Assembly (NCBI RefSeq): GCF_026241315.1
Contig: NZ_JAPHNA010000002.1
Coordinates: forward strand, 1-64,000
DNA length: 64,000 nt
Direction of reading: 5' to 3'
From: Campylobacter sp. MIT 21-1684
Lineage (GTDB): Bacteria; Campylobacterota; Campylobacteria; Campylobacterales; Campylobacteraceae
Below are positions 10,037-19,695 of this stretch, in pieces (the stretch's first letter is position 1; every line of letters starts with the position of its first letter). Position numbers and translations under genes: made by a program. Under the pieces are notes generated by a model, which had not been told where the DNA came from, searched no databases, and worked only from the letters and a program-made list of their open reading frames with translations.

Positions 10037-10839
10037 TTTAAGGTGAAAGAAAATGCATCTTTAGCAATGTCTTTACGAATTTTTGCTAATTCTTCAGCAA
10101 TATTGGTTTTATCAAAAGGACCAATTAAAACTTTTGTAATTTCTTTGCCATTGACCGTTGTCTTATACAGTTTGTAATCATAGCCTTTTTGTTTTACACT
10201 AGCAAGCTCTCTAGATTTTTGATCTAAATTACTTACAGAAAAAATTTGTACATAGATTCCAGAAGCTAAACCGTCGGGATTTATAGGCTTAGCTTCAACA
10301 TTTTTAAACAATTCCTTTGTATTTGTTTTTTCTTCTTGTGCGACTTCTTTTTTTACTTCAGGTTTTTTATTTTCTTTCACTTCAGATTTTGTTATATGAG
10401 TTTCTGCTGTTTGGGTTTTTGGAATTAAATTTTCACTTGGCGGCGAAGATGGGGTTAATTCTTGAGTAATTTCTGCTGAAGTAAGATTTTCTTCAGAGTT
10501 GTTTTGTGTTTGAATATCGTGTGTATTTTGCTTCTCATCATTACTCTTTTGTATTTGTCTCCTTAAGGCTTCGAATTGATCCTCAGCGGATATATTTTCA
10601 GTGATAGGTACATTTTCAAAACTATTGTTTGTTTCTTGTTCTATGCTTACAGGTTCTACAGGAATCAACGTTTCATTTTGTGCAGTTTGCTCATTAGAAT
10701 TGATGAGTTTCATTACTATCATTACAACTAAAAAGAGAATAATTAAAGCAATAATACGAAGGAGGATTTTTTTCAATTTTTCACTTTTATTGCTTTTTTC
10801 TAAGATAATATCATCAAAATCATTTTTATTGTTTTCCAT
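10033..10839 (-). CDS. SPOR-domain membrane protein
   Basis: A 268-residue bitopic protein. A charged cytoplasmic N-terminus leads to one membrane helix at about 25-46, then a long periplasmic linker rich in Gln, Thr, Glu, Asn and Pro. The C-terminal SPOR domain spans about 190-268 (GIYVQIFSVSN and VLIGPFDK are its typical strands). SPOR domains bind denuded glycan strands at the division septum, so a role at the septum is likely by analogy with DedD and FtsN. It is preceded by AAGGAG. It is the C. jejuni Cj0404-type gene by position. Confidence 0.85.
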   Translation of the reverse strand: MENNKNDFDDIILEKSNKSEKLKKILLRIIALIILFLVVMIVMKLINSNEQTAQNETLIPVEPVSIEQETNNSFENVPITENISAEDQFEALRRQIQKSNDEKQNTHDIQTQNNSEENLTSAEITQELTPSSPPSENLIPKTQTAETHITKSEVKENKKPEVKKEVAQEEKTNTKELFKNVEAKPINPDGLASGIYVQIFSVSNLDQKSRELASVKQKGYDYKLYKTTVNGKEITKVLIGPFDKTNIAEELAKIRKDIAKDAFSFTLK

Positions 10840-10851
10840 AATTTCTCCTTT

Positions 10852-11397
10852 TTACATATGTTTAGACCACGAACTACCGCGTTCTTTATGATATACCTCG
10901 TAAGGTAAAATCAAAATATTAAATTCCCTAGGTATATCCATACTAGGATAAACTTTCCATTCTACAGGCATTTTGCTTGCAAACATCATAGAAAGTTTTG
11001 AGGCTAAGGAATATCCTTCATTTAATGCTGTATGACCTTTATGAATATAAAGATGTAAATGCCCTGGAGTTTTAGTTTTGTATGCTGTAAAATTTATAAA
11101 TCCTTCCTCGCGTAAAATAAGTTGTGCCTTGTGCCAAAACCTTTCTGCATTAAAACCATTATAGTCAAAAACAATATTTTCAACCTTATTATCCTTAGTT
11201 ATAAGATCGTGTGCAACGACTATTTTTTTCTCTGAATGCTCTCGAATAATATTAAGGTTTAAAGTTGAATCTATCCTTTCGAATTTATTAAAAAAGAGTC
11301 TACCACGATGAGTGCTCTTACTCAAAATTTTATCGTGTCTTAGATAATAATGGTCAGTTATCATTTTTATAAGAGACAAGTCCATAGGTGCAATCAA
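10852..11397 (-). CDS. Conserved protein, DUF1882 type
   Basis: A 181-residue soluble protein without signal peptide or membrane helix. I know it only as an epsilonproteobacterial conserved family (DUF1882, Cj0403-type). Visible features are many His/Arg/Lys residues, an N-terminal [11 protein letters not shown] stretch and a [11 protein letters not shown] histidine cluster at about 111-122 that might bind metal or nucleic acid. ATG at 11397 overlaps the glyA stop (ATGA) and has AAAGG about 10 bases upstream. A second ATG lies four codons inside. No function is assigned. Confidence 0.75.
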   Translation of the reverse strand: MIAPMDLSLIKMITDHYYLRHDKILSKSTHRGRLFFNKFERIDSTLNLNIIREHSEKKIVVAHDLITKDNKVENIVFDYNGFNAERFWHKAQLILREEGFINFTAYKTKTPGHLHLYIHKGHTALNEGYSLASKLSMMFASKMPVEWKVYPSMDIPREFNILILPYEVYHKERGSSWSKHM

Positions 11398-12638
11398 AAC
11401 AAAGCCTTTGTATAAATGATAAAATTATCCGCAAGTGTTTTTAATTGAGCTTTAATTTCATTATGTAATTTTATATTGTGAATATCATCAAGTATGTCAG
11501 CGATGTAGTTTCCAACAATTTGTATTTCATTTTCTTTAAAACCTCTTGCTGTAAGAGCAGGAGTACCAAGTCTTAAGCCACTTGTAACAAATGGACTACG
11601 AGTTTCACCCGGAACTGTATTTTTATTTGCAGTAATTCCGGCATTACTCAAGGCTAAATCTGCATCTTTACCGCTAAATTCTTTTTCTAAAAAATTCATT
11701 AAGACAAGATGATTGTCTGTACCATTGCTTACAAGTTTATAATTTCTTTGTATTAGGACTTCAGCTAAGGTTTTTGCATTTTTTCTAACTTGTTTTGAAT
11801 AGGTTTTCCACTCTTGACTAAGGTTAAATTTAAAACCAACCGCTTTAGCAGCGATAATATGCATTAAAGGACCACCTTGAATACCCGGAAAAATTGCAGA
11901 ATTAATTTTCTTAGCCAATTCTTCATCATTAGTCATTATAATGCCTCCACGCGGACCACGCAGAGTTTTGTGTGTTGTAGAACTCACTATATGGGCGTGT
12001 GGAAAAGGGCTTGGATGTTCATCAGCTACAACAAGTCCAGCAATATGAGCAATATCAGCAAATAAATACGCCCCAATCTCATCTGCAATTTCTCTGAATT
12101 TTGCAAAATCAATTATTCGAGTATAAGCACTTGCGCCACACACTATAAGTTTTGGTTTGACAATATGGGCAATTTCTCTTACTTTTTCATAATTGATTCT
12201 TCCGTCAAGTTCAACCCCATAGAAGAAGCTCTCATATATTTTTCCAGAAGAGCTTACTTTTGCTCCGTGTGTTAAATGCCCTCCGTGGCTTAAATCCATA
12301 CCTAAGATTTTATCTCCTCTATTTAAAAGGGCAGCATAAACGCCTTGATTAGCTTGAGAACCTGAATTTGGTTGAACATTTGCAAAAGCACAATGAAAAA
12401 GCTGTTTACACCTTTGAATAGCTAAGGTTTCAATCTGATCAACAAATTCGCATCCTCCGTAGTATCTTTTACCGGGATAGCCTTCTGCATATTTGTTAGT
12501 GAGTATGCTGCCCATTACTTCCATCACTTCAGGAAAAGTGAAATTTTCACTTGCTATCATTTCCAAACCATTGCATTGACGTTCGAGTTCTTTATTGGTC
12601 AGATCAAAAATTTCTTTATCAAATTGTTCTAAACTCAC
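11394..12638 (-). CDS. glyA: Serine hydroxymethyltransferase
   Basis: PLP enzyme that converts serine and tetrahydrofolate to glycine and 5,10-methylene-THF, the main one-carbon source. The 414-residue length is typical. The PLP lysine is K224 in [14 protein letters not shown], and the [16 protein letters not shown] and SGSQANQ signatures are all present. ATGA overlap with lysS upstream and with the DUF1882 gene downstream places it in a coupled operon. Confidence 0.97.
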   Translation of the reverse strand: MSLEQFDKEIFDLTNKELERQCNGLEMIASENFTFPEVMEVMGSILTNKYAEGYPGKRYYGGCEFVDQIETLAIQRCKQLFHCAFANVQPNSGSQANQGVYAALLNRGDKILGMDLSHGGHLTHGAKVSSSGKIYESFFYGVELDGRINYEKVREIAHIVKPKLIVCGASAYTRIIDFAKFREIADEIGAYLFADIAHIAGLVVADEHPSPFPHAHIVSSTTHKTLRGPRGGIIMTNDEELAKKINSAIFPGIQGGPLMHIIAAKAVGFKFNLSQEWKTYSKQVRKNAKTLAEVLIQRNYKLVSNGTDNHLVLMNFLEKEFSGKDADLALSNAGITANKNTVPGETRSPFVTSGLRLGTPALTARGFKENEIQIVGNYIADILDDIHNIKLHNEIKAQLKTLADNFIIYTKALF

Positions 12639-14146
12639 TTTCCATCCTCCTCTTTAAAATCAACCTTTAAATTCCTCATAGCTGGAAATAAAATGACGTC
12701 GCGAATAGATTTTTTGTTTGTTAAAAGCATTACAAGTCTGTCTATGCCTATGCCTTGCCCTGCTGTTGGAGGCATACCATAACTTAAAGCATTGATAAAA
12801 TCTTCATCCATTTCACAAGCCTCGTCATTTCCAGCATTTTTTGTTTCAATTTGTTGTAAGAATCTCTCATATTGGTCGATTGGATCATTGAGTTCATTAA
12901 AACCGTTGGCTATCTCTCTTCCGCAAATAAAAAGTTCAAACCTTTCTGCTATTTCGCTGTTTTCATCACTACGTCTTGAAAGTGGGGAAATTGAAAGCGG
13001 AAAATCTATGATAAAAGTTGGATGAATTAATTTATCTTCAACATATTTATCAAAGAGTTCAGCTTGCAAGTGTCCCAAATCTAATTTTTCATTTGCTTCA
13101 AAACCATCGTTTTGTAATTTTTTCAGAATTTCATTTTTGTTTTCTATTATGCTGTCATCTAAGCAACCGTATTTTCTTAAAGCGTTTTTGTATGAAATTC
13201 TTTCAAAAGGTTTTGAAAAATCAATTTTTTCTCCATTAAATTCTATTACCGTATTTAAATGAAGATTTTTTAAGAGTTCAGCAAAAAGTTCTTCTGTAAG
13301 GTTCATCAAGTCTTTATAATTATGATATGCCCAATAAAATTCAATAGTTGTAAATTCTGGATTATGTGTAAGATCCATACCTTCATTTCTAAAGCAACGG
13401 TTAAGTTCAAAAATCGCTTCATATCCTCCAATTATAAGCCTTTTGAGATACAGTTCTGGTGCTATACGTAAAAAACGTTCAACGTTTAAAGCATTATGAA
13501 AAGTTACAAAGGGTTTAGCATTGGCTCCGCCTGCAATAGGATGTAACATAGGAGTTTCAACTTCTAAAAAACCTTTTTCTTCAAAGAAACGACGAATATA
13601 ACTAATAATTTTTGACCGAGCAATGAAATCCTTGCGAATTTCAGAATCCATTATCATATCAAGATAACGTTTGCGGTATCTTTGTTCTTTGTCTGTGAGT
13701 CCGTGATATTTTTCCGGTAATGGAGTGAGAGCCTTTGTTGCCAATGTTATTTTACTAGTATGCAAACTAAATTCTCCTGTTTTTGTGGTAAAAGGAAAAC
13801 CTTCAGCAAGTACTATATCTCCGACTTCTAAATTTTTTTTCAATACTCTATATCTTTCTTCTCCTATGCTGTCTTTGCTAAAGTAGATTTGTAAATTTTC
13901 ACTTTCATCTTCTATATTTGCAAAGATCGATTTTCCGGCAATACGAAGTAATTTAATCCTTCCGGCAATTGTAGCAAAAGCCGATTCATCTCTTTTTTCG
14001 TCTAAGTCTGAAATATAAGCAAATTTTTCTTTAAATTCCTTTAGTGAGAATTCTTTGCGTAGAAAATGTGGATAGGGATTTATACCTTCATTTAAAAAAT
14101 CTTTTGCTTTTTGTATTCTTTGCTGTTGCAAGATACTGTCAAACAT
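12635..14146 (-). CDS. lysS: Lysyl-tRNA synthetase, class II
   Basis: Charges tRNA-Lys. At 503 residues it has an N-terminal OB-fold anticodon-binding domain (about 55-150) and a class II catalytic core. Motif 2 is in [15 protein letters not shown] and motif 3 is [11 protein letters not shown] near residue 475. It starts at ATG 14146, directly after the fur stop (14147), and overlaps glyA by 4 bp. Confidence 0.97.
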   Translation of the reverse strand: MFDSILQQQRIQKAKDFLNEGINPYPHFLRKEFSLKEFKEKFAYISDLDEKRDESAFATIAGRIKLLRIAGKSIFANIEDESENLQIYFSKDSIGEERYRVLKKNLEVGDIVLAEGFPFTTKTGEFSLHTSKITLATKALTPLPEKYHGLTDKEQRYRKRYLDMIMDSEIRKDFIARSKIISYIRRFFEEKGFLEVETPMLHPIAGGANAKPFVTFHNALNVERFLRIAPELYLKRLIIGGYEAIFELNRCFRNEGMDLTHNPEFTTIEFYWAYHNYKDLMNLTEELFAELLKNLHLNTVIEFNGEKIDFSKPFERISYKNALRKYGCLDDSIIENKNEILKKLQNDGFEANEKLDLGHLQAELFDKYVEDKLIHPTFIIDFPLSISPLSRRSDENSEIAERFELFICGREIANGFNELNDPIDQYERFLQQIETKNAGNDEACEMDEDFINALSYGMPPTAGQGIGIDRLVMLLTNKKSIRDVILFPAMRNLKVDFKEEDGK

Positions 14147-14617
14147 TTAAATTCTTACCTTTACTTTTTTATTGCAATCGCTACAAACACCATATAATTG
14201 CATCAAGTGTCCTGTAAGTTTGAAATTATGTTCTTTAGCAATTAAAGACTGTTGTCTTTCTATGATAGGATTTTCAAATTCTATAATTTTTCCGCAATTT
14301 TTGCATATCATATGGTCGTGGTGGGGTTTGTTGGCAAGTTCATATTTCTTTCCAGCAGCACCAAAGGATATTGAAGTTACCATTTCAGCTTCTTCAAGGA
14401 GATTTAAGGTACGATATACAGTTGCAATACCGACATTGAGTTCGGGCTCTGCTTGTTTGATTTCCATATAAAGACTTTCAGGCGTATAATGCGAATTACT
14501 GTGATACAGTGTTTTTAAGAGAATTTCCCGTTGTTTGGTGTATTTTAATCCACCCTGTCTTAGGATTTTTTTGAATCTTTCTAATAAAACATCGTATTCT
14601 ATATTTTCTATTAGCAT
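14147..14617 (-). CDS. fur: Ferric uptake regulator Fur
   Basis: Iron-responsive repressor. The 156-residue protein has an N-terminal winged helix (helix around [12 protein letters not shown], residues 63-74) and a C-terminal metal-binding dimer domain. HHDH at 99-102, C105/C108 and C145/C148 form the regulatory and structural zinc ligands. It sits between cvpA and lysS, the arrangement known from C. jejuni, with no promoter space of its own, so transcription probably comes from upstream genes. Confidence 0.96.
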   Translation of the reverse strand: MLIENIEYDVLLERFKKILRQGGLKYTKQREILLKTLYHSNSHYTPESLYMEIKQAEPELNVGIATVYRTLNLLEEAEMVTSISFGAAGKKYELANKPHHDHMICKNCGKIIEFENPIIERQQSLIAKEHNFKLTGHLMQLYGVCSDCNKKVKVRI

Positions 14618-14618
14618 A

Positions 14619-15179
14619 TTATTTTCCTTTACTCTTGTTTAAATCAGTAACGAATTCTTGTAAATTTTGCTCAGCTTTGTCTAAATTATTTTCCGCTAAA
14701 GGTTGATTCATAATATATGAACCTGTTTTTTTAAGGAAGTCGAGTGTATAGCTGTTTTGTGCAAAACTGTTGAGCTTGTCATTTAAAAAACTTATTTTTG
14801 CAATACAAAAGATAAGAATAGAAAAAATAAGGAAAATCTTTGCTCCGCCGAAAAAAAATCCACCTATCCTGTCTAAAAATCCTAAACCACTGAGTTTAAT
14901 AAGTTTGGCAAATAAATTCCCACATATTAAACAAATAATCCAAAAGAGAATAAGTAGAACTAAAAATCCAGCAAAATTTGCCAAGCTTTCATTTTCTATA
15001 GTATAGAAATTTTTTTGAATAAGAATTGCAGCTTGATTTGAATATTTTGAAGCAAGAAAAACACCTCCTACAATGCCTATGAGCCCAAAAATTTCTTTTA
15101 CCAAACCGTTTAAAATTCCTTTAAGCCCTAAGAGTAAAGTAAAACCTAAAATAAATGCATCAAACCAATAAAAATTCAT
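14619..15179 (-). CDS. CvpA family inner membrane protein
   Basis: A 186-residue protein with four predicted membrane helices (about 5-25, 28-48, 65-85 and 105-125) and a hydrophilic C-terminal tail. The N-terminal pattern [23 protein letters not shown] is typical of the CvpA family, implicated in colicin V export or envelope stress in enterobacteria; its function here is unknown. ATG 15179 is chosen over a TTG two codons earlier because AGGAAG is spaced well before it. One base separates it from fur. Confidence 0.85.
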   Translation of the reverse strand: MNFYWFDAFILGFTLLLGLKGILNGLVKEIFGLIGIVGGVFLASKYSNQAAILIQKNFYTIENESLANFAGFLVLLILFWIICLICGNLFAKLIKLSGLGFLDRIGGFFFGGAKIFLIFSILIFCIAKISFLNDKLNSFAQNSYTLDFLKKTGSYIMNQPLAENNLDKAEQNLQEFVTDLNKSKGK

Positions 15180-15253
15180 TTTCAATCACTTCCTAATTTA
15201 ATAAAAACAACAAAAATTTAATTGTACACCATAAGAATTAAACATTAGATTAA

Positions 15254-15541
15254 TCATTCCACAATTTTAGGCACAAGGAAGAAATGTTCAAAATTTTTTG
15301 GCGAATGTTCTAAAATTGTATCTATAATAGTACTGTCTTTTGGAATATCAGCTCTCAATGGAGTTTCCCCTTTTGTTGCACTGATCATAATTTCAGAAGA
15401 ACTAAGATCAAGTTCATTGAGTTTTTCAACAAAACTGACAATTTCGCTTAATTGTTCAACCAATTCCGTTTTTTTTTCATCAACTATTTTTAAAGCACTT
15501 AATTTTTCAAGTTTGCTTAGTAATGTTTGATCAATCTGCAT
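15254..15541 (-). CDS. gatC: Glu/Asp-tRNA amidotransferase subunit GatC
   Basis: Small scaffold subunit of GatCAB, which amidates mischarged Glu-tRNA-Gln and Asp-tRNA-Asn. It is 95 residues; the LSALKIVDEKK start and C-terminal PLRADIPKDS segment match GatC. gatA and gatB are not in the window, which fits the scattered gat genes of campylobacters. First gene of the minus-strand run that includes cvpA and fur, after a 74-bp gap. Confidence 0.93.
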   Translation of the reverse strand: MQIDQTLLSKLEKLSALKIVDEKKTELVEQLSEIVSFVEKLNELDLSSSEIMISATKGETPLRADIPKDSTIIDTILEHSPKNFEHFFLVPKIVE

Positions 15542-15577
15542 TTTGAAACCTTGGCTAAAATTTATTAGATTTTGAAA

Positions 15578-15583
15578 ATTATA
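15578..15583 (-). promoter_or_regulatory. -10 element for gatC
   Basis: TATAAT on the minus strand, 37 bp before the gatC ATG, preceded by TGT. No -35 is recognisable. Confidence 0.6.
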
Positions 15584-15642
15584 ACATAAAAAAGGTTGTA
15601 AATTGTTTAGAATATTTTGTGATTTATGTGATTTGTTTATGA

Positions 15643-15648
15643 TACAAT
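15643..15648 (+). promoter_or_regulatory. -10 element for the YfgM/BamB-like operon
   Basis: TACAAT following TTTATGA, about 60 bp before the TTG start at 15708; part of the divergent region with gatC. Confidence 0.5.
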
Positions 15649-15707
15649 ATTAAAATTTTTTAAAGACTACAAAGAATTTAAAGAAATATTTATTAAGGAA
15701 GCAGAAT

Positions 15708-16283
15708 TTGGGATTAAAAGAAAATGTAAAGGCCATTAAGACTGAGCTAAATACTCAAGAACAGTTTATAGAGAGGTTAATTAGAAGTGAAAAATTTATA
15801 AGAAAGTACAAATTTTATATTGTGGCATTTCTTGCTATTGTGCTTTTTTTATTGATTTTTAATACAGTGGGTGAAATGTTCAAACAAAAGAATATCAAAC
15901 GGAGCAATAATCTTTATATGCATTTGCTTGCAAATCCTGATGACAAAGATGCTTTGATTCAACTTAAAGATGCAAACAGTAATCTTTATGCCGTTTTTTT
16001 AATGAAACAGCTTAACCTGAATCAAGATGATGTTAAGTTGCATCAGCAGTTGCAGGATCTTGTAAAAGAAGGTAAAGTAAATATTTTACTTAAAAATATT
16101 CTTGCTTTAAATTTAGGAGAAAAATCCCTTTTTTTAAAAGATTATAATAAAATTTTAGAAGCCTATGATCTTTTGCAGCAAGGTAAATTCGATGAAGCTT
16201 CCTTATTACTCTCACAGATTAAATCAGATTCAACTTTAGGTCAAATCGCTAAAAATTTTAAACATTATCAAGGTATTTTATGA
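15708..16283 (+). CDS. YfgM-like single-pass membrane protein
   Basis: A 191-residue protein with a cytoplasmic N-terminus of about 35 residues, one membrane helix at about 35-53 and a mostly helical periplasmic part with TPR-like spacing (LLQQGKFDEASLLLSQI near the end). Topology and size match YfgM, a SecYEG-associated periplasmic chaperone partner that in E. coli is encoded next to bamB, and here the next gene is a BamB-like lipoprotein. It starts with TTG at 15708, supported by AAGGAAG seven bases upstream. By position it is the Cj0397c type, usually annotated hypothetical. The YfgM assignment is my inference. Confidence 0.7.
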   Translation: MGLKENVKAIKTELNTQEQFIERLIRSEKFIRKYKFYIVAFLAIVLFLLIFNTVGEMFKQKNIKRSNNLYMHLLANPDDKDALIQLKDANSNLYAVFLMKQLNLNQDDVKLHQQLQDLVKEGKVNILLKNILALNLGEKSLFLKDYNKILEAYDLLQQGKFDEASLLLSQIKSDSTLGQIAKNFKHYQGIL

Positions 16284-17278
16284 TGAAACAAGTTCTTTTA
16301 TGTCTATTTTGTTTATTTTTCTTTATCGCTTGCGGTACAAAAAGGCAGTATTTTCAACCATCTCAAGTTGATGGGGTGTTAAAGCATTCTAAAAATTTGC
16401 AAGCAAAAATTGTTGATTGGAATTTAGTTTCTGCTAAATTGAGTAATGGCAAAGCCCTTGTAAAAGATGGTATTATCGATGAATTGAAACTCGAAAAAAA
16501 TTTCATTCTCTTAAACTATCAGAATGGAGAGTTGATTCTTGCAGACAATGATGGAAATTTGAAAATTGTTGATAGTTTTTCTAATGAAGTCTATTCTTCA
16601 AATTTTAGCGCAGCTGTTCTTTCTGTTGCAGTTGATGGCGATGATTTAGCTTTAGTTCTTGCTGATAACAGTATAGTTTTAGTGAATAGAAATTCAGGCA
16701 TACAATTTTCACGAACTTTAGCACAAGCAGTTGGGCAGGACAATCGTATGGCAAGCCCTTTATTTTTAGATAATATTATCGTGTATCCCACTCTAGATGG
16801 AAAGCTTGTTATAATATCTCGAGTTGATTTTAAAATCGTCAAAGATGTCATAGTTTCTGCTGAAAGTTTTTTTAATAATATTATCCATTTGAGTGCTATT
16901 AATGATACATTGATAGTCGCTACTGCCAAAAAAATTATCGTCGTAAATCCTCTTAAGACATTTTATTTAGAGACTGATATTAAAGATGTGCTTGTAGCAC
17001 CAGATTCAATTTTTATACTTCAAAAAGATGGAGTTATTATCAAAACAGATTTGGATTTACAAAAAATTGCACAGCAAAAATTTGAATTTGCCCTTTTTAC
17101 CAAAGCAAGTATTTTTCAGTCTCATCTTTATGTTTTGGAAAAAACAGGGTATTTGATTAAAACAGATTTTAATCTACAAAATATTCAAATTTTTAAACTT
17201 CAAGATGCTGTTGATAAAATGTCTTTTATGGGAAATGGTGCATTATATTATGGAGAGAAAATTTTAGATTTACTATGA
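16280..17278 (+). CDS. BamB-like beta-propeller lipoprotein
   Basis: A 332-residue predicted lipoprotein: hydrophobic signal, then lipobox FFIAC with the cysteine at residue 18. The mature part is nearly all beta strand in repeated blocks containing patterns such as GELILADNDGNLKIVD and DDLALVLADNSIVLVNR, the PQQ-like propeller arrangement of BamB, the outer-membrane assembly lipoprotein. E. coli BamB is about 390 residues, so this is short. ATGATGA overlap with the YfgM-like gene means translational coupling. It could instead be a different propeller lipoprotein; no BAM partner is in the window. Confidence 0.65.
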   Translation: MMKQVLLCLFCLFFFIACGTKRQYFQPSQVDGVLKHSKNLQAKIVDWNLVSAKLSNGKALVKDGIIDELKLEKNFILLNYQNGELILADNDGNLKIVDSFSNEVYSSNFSAAVLSVAVDGDDLALVLADNSIVLVNRNSGIQFSRTLAQAVGQDNRMASPLFLDNIIVYPTLDGKLVIISRVDFKIVKDVIVSAESFFNNIIHLSAINDTLIVATAKKIIVVNPLKTFYLETDIKDVLVAPDSIFILQKDGVIIKTDLDLQKIAQQKFEFALFTKASIFQSHLYVLEKTGYLIKTDFNLQNIQIFKLQDAVDKMSFMGNGALYYGEKILDLL

Positions 17279-17577
17279 ATGTTTTTGATGAAGCCGCAAA
17301 AGCTTTTAATTTGTCTGTACAAGATTTACAATTTTTACATTTAGGTGCTTTTACAAAAAAGAAAACTTATTTGTGTGCTTTTAATAAGAATGATTTGCTT
17401 TTTGTTTATACTGGTAAGACAAGGTTTGTAAGTAAAGATGCTTTCTTCGTAGATGATTTGGTAAAGAAACTAGAAAAAATCAAGACGAAAAAATACCTTT
17501 TTACAAAATCGCCCCTCTGTTCTAAAGCTAGAAGATATTTAGAGGAGAAAGGATTTTATATTTATGCTTTTGTGTGA
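17275..17577 (+). CDS. Small conserved protein, unknown function
   Basis: A 100-residue soluble protein with no signal peptide or membrane helix. It is aromatic-rich, with an N-terminal helix (FDEAAKAFNL), a basic middle and a C-terminal SPLCSKARRYLEEKGF segment with one cysteine. I do not recognise the family (Cj0395c type by position). It overlaps the BamB-like gene by 4 bp (ATGA) and coaX by 14 bp, so it is certainly part of this operon. Confidence 0.7.
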   Translation: MNVFDEAAKAFNLSVQDLQFLHLGAFTKKKTYLCAFNKNDLLFVYTGKTRFVSKDAFFVDDLVKKLEKIKTKKYLFTKSPLCSKARRYLEEKGFYIYAFV

Positions 17578-18193
17578 CCTTGGAAATTCTAATGCGAGTT
17601 TTTTAGACGATAAGAAGCATTTTACACTTAGTATTGAGCAATTTAGAGAATTTCGAAGTGAAAAAAAGATTTTTTATATTAATGTTAATCAGAATTTAAA
17701 AGAATATCTACAAAGCCAAAAAAATTGTATTGATCTTGAAAAGTATTTTGTTTTTGATACTATTTATCAAGGTTTAGGAGTTGATAGGATAGCAGCCTGC
17801 TATACAATAGAAGATGGCGTTGTTGTTGATGCAGGAAGTGCTATTAGTGTTGATATTGTTTCAAATTCTATACATTTAGGTGGGTTTATTTTACCGGGTA
17901 TTGCCAATTTTCGAAAAATCTATACTTCCATTTCTCCACGATTAGAATATGAATTTAACACTCAAGTTAGTCTTGATGCTTTTCCTCAAAAAACGAGAGA
18001 TGCTTTAAGTTATGCAGTTTTTAAAAGTATTTATTTGTTGATTAAAGATACAACTCAAAACAAAAAACTTTATTTTACAGGAGGCGATGGACAATTTTTG
18101 GCAAATTTTTTTGAATATGCTATTTATGATAAACTTCTTGTTTTCAGAGGAATGAAAAAAGTGTTAAAAGAAAATCCTAATTTACTTTTGTAA
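17564..18193 (+). CDS. coaX: Type III pantothenate kinase
   Basis: Phosphorylates pantothenate, the first step of coenzyme A synthesis. At 209 residues it is short for CoaX but keeps the ASKHA-fold motifs: DLGNSN near the N-terminus, GLGVDRIAAC in the middle, VVDAGSAISVD for the phosphate loop, and GGFILPG. Monovalent-cation-dependent, ADP-insensitive CoaX is the usual epsilonproteobacterial pantothenate kinase. Its start overlaps the small unknown gene by 14 bp. Confidence 0.88.
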   Translation: MLLCDLGNSNASFLDDKKHFTLSIEQFREFRSEKKIFYINVNQNLKEYLQSQKNCIDLEKYFVFDTIYQGLGVDRIAACYTIEDGVVVDAGSAISVDIVSNSIHLGGFILPGIANFRKIYTSISPRLEYEFNTQVSLDAFPQKTRDALSYAVFKSIYLLIKDTTQNKKLYFTGGDGQFLANFFEYAIYDKLLVFRGMKKVLKENPNLLL

Positions 18194-18315
18194 AGTGTTA
18201 CAAAATTTCCAAATTATTTTTTATAGGATAAATTTTTAACTTTTTATAAAAAAATTAGATTAAACTTCTATTTAAAAAGTCAAAGTTTATTTTAACTTAA
18301 ACAAAGGAAACAAAA

Positions 18316-19662
18316 ATGAGTAATGAAGAATTTGATGTGCTTGTTATCGGAGCTGGAATTTCTGGTGCAGCTTTATTTTATGAGCTTGCTAAATACACAG
18401 ATATTAAAAATATTGCTTTAATTGAAAAATATAGTGTTCCAGCTAGCTTAAATTCTAAAGGCACTAGCAATTCTCAAACTATACATTGCGGAGATATTGA
18501 AACGAACTATACCTTAGAAAAAGCTAAAAAAGTAAAACGAACCTCTGATATGATAATTAAATATGGTCTTTTACATAAAGCTGAAAATGATTTTATGTTT
18601 TCTCACCAAAAAATGGCTTTAGCTGTTGGTGATGCAGAATATGAATATATGAAAAACAGATATGAAGAATTTCGTGAGCTTTATCCTTATATAAAATTCT
18701 TTGACAAAGCAAAAATTAAACAAATAGAGCCAAAAGTTGTCTTAGATAAAGATGGTATCGGAGATAGGGTGGAAAATATTTGTGCTATGGGGGTTGAAGC
18801 TGGGGAAGTTTTTACTACTGTTGATTATGGAAAGATGAGTGTGAGTCTTATAGAACAAGGACAAAAACAGGGTAAAAATACTTTAGTGGCTTTTAATCAA
18901 GAAATTACACATATAGAAAAAAAAGATGATATTTTTATCCTTCGAACTTCTCATTATAAGGAATATCGTGCAAAAGCTGTTGTTGTAAATGCCGGAGGAC
19001 ATTCTCTATATTTAGCACATAAAATGAATTTGGGTATGGATAAGTCTTGTTGGCCTGTGGCTGGAAGTTTTTATCTTACAAGGCAAAAACTTCTTAATGG
19101 TAAGGTATATATGGTGCAAAATCCTAAACTTCCATTTGCAGCTTTGCACGGAGATCCTGATTTACTTGCTAATATGAATACACGTTTTGGTCCGACAGCT
19201 CTTGTTATCCCTAAACTTGAACGTTATCACGGTCTAAAATCTGTTCCAGAATTTTTTGAAGCTCTTAGATTTGATAAAGTGGTCTTGAAAGTAACTTTTG
19301 GAATGCTAAAAGATGAGACGATTAGAAATTACATACTGTATAACTATCTTTTTGAACTTCCTTTTATTAACAAGCATTTTTTTGTTAAAGATGCAAGAAA
19401 AATTATTCCAAGTCTCCAATCAAGTGATATTTATTATGCTAAAGGTTTTGGTGGTGTTCGTCCTCAAATTATTGATAAAACAAAAGGTGAGTTGTTGTTA
19501 GGTGAAGCTAGTATTATGGAGACACCCGGTATTATTTTTAATATGACTCCAAGTCCCGGAGCTACAAGCTGTTTAGGAAATGCAGAAAGAGATGCAAAAC
19601 TTATGTGCGAATACCTTGGAGCCAATTTTAATGAGGACAGATTTGCTTCAGAGCTTTTATAG
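18316..19662 (+). CDS. mqo: Malate:quinone oxidoreductase
   Basis: FAD enzyme on the inner membrane that oxidises malate to oxaloacetate and passes electrons to menaquinone. It is 448 residues; the FAD motif GAGISG is at 12-17, followed by ALFYELAKY, and the C-terminal NMTPSPGATSCLGNAERD region is typical of MQO. It has its own 122-bp upstream region and an AAAGGAAAC ribosome site. pyk follows after 33 bp. It corresponds to Cj0393c, identified as the MQO in C. jejuni as I recall. Confidence 0.88.
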   Translation: MSNEEFDVLVIGAGISGAALFYELAKYTDIKNIALIEKYSVPASLNSKGTSNSQTIHCGDIETNYTLEKAKKVKRTSDMIIKYGLLHKAENDFMFSHQKMALAVGDAEYEYMKNRYEEFRELYPYIKFFDKAKIKQIEPKVVLDKDGIGDRVENICAMGVEAGEVFTTVDYGKMSVSLIEQGQKQGKNTLVAFNQEITHIEKKDDIFILRTSHYKEYRAKAVVVNAGGHSLYLAHKMNLGMDKSCWPVAGSFYLTRQKLLNGKVYMVQNPKLPFAALHGDPDLLANMNTRFGPTALVIPKLERYHGLKSVPEFFEALRFDKVVLKVTFGMLKDETIRNYILYNYLFELPFINKHFFVKDARKIIPSLQSSDIYYAKGFGGVRPQIIDKTKGELLLGEASIMETPGIIFNMTPSPGATSCLGNAERDAKLMCEYLGANFNEDRFASELL

Positions 19663-19695
19663 ATTTTCATTAAATAAAGAGATGTAAGGATTATT

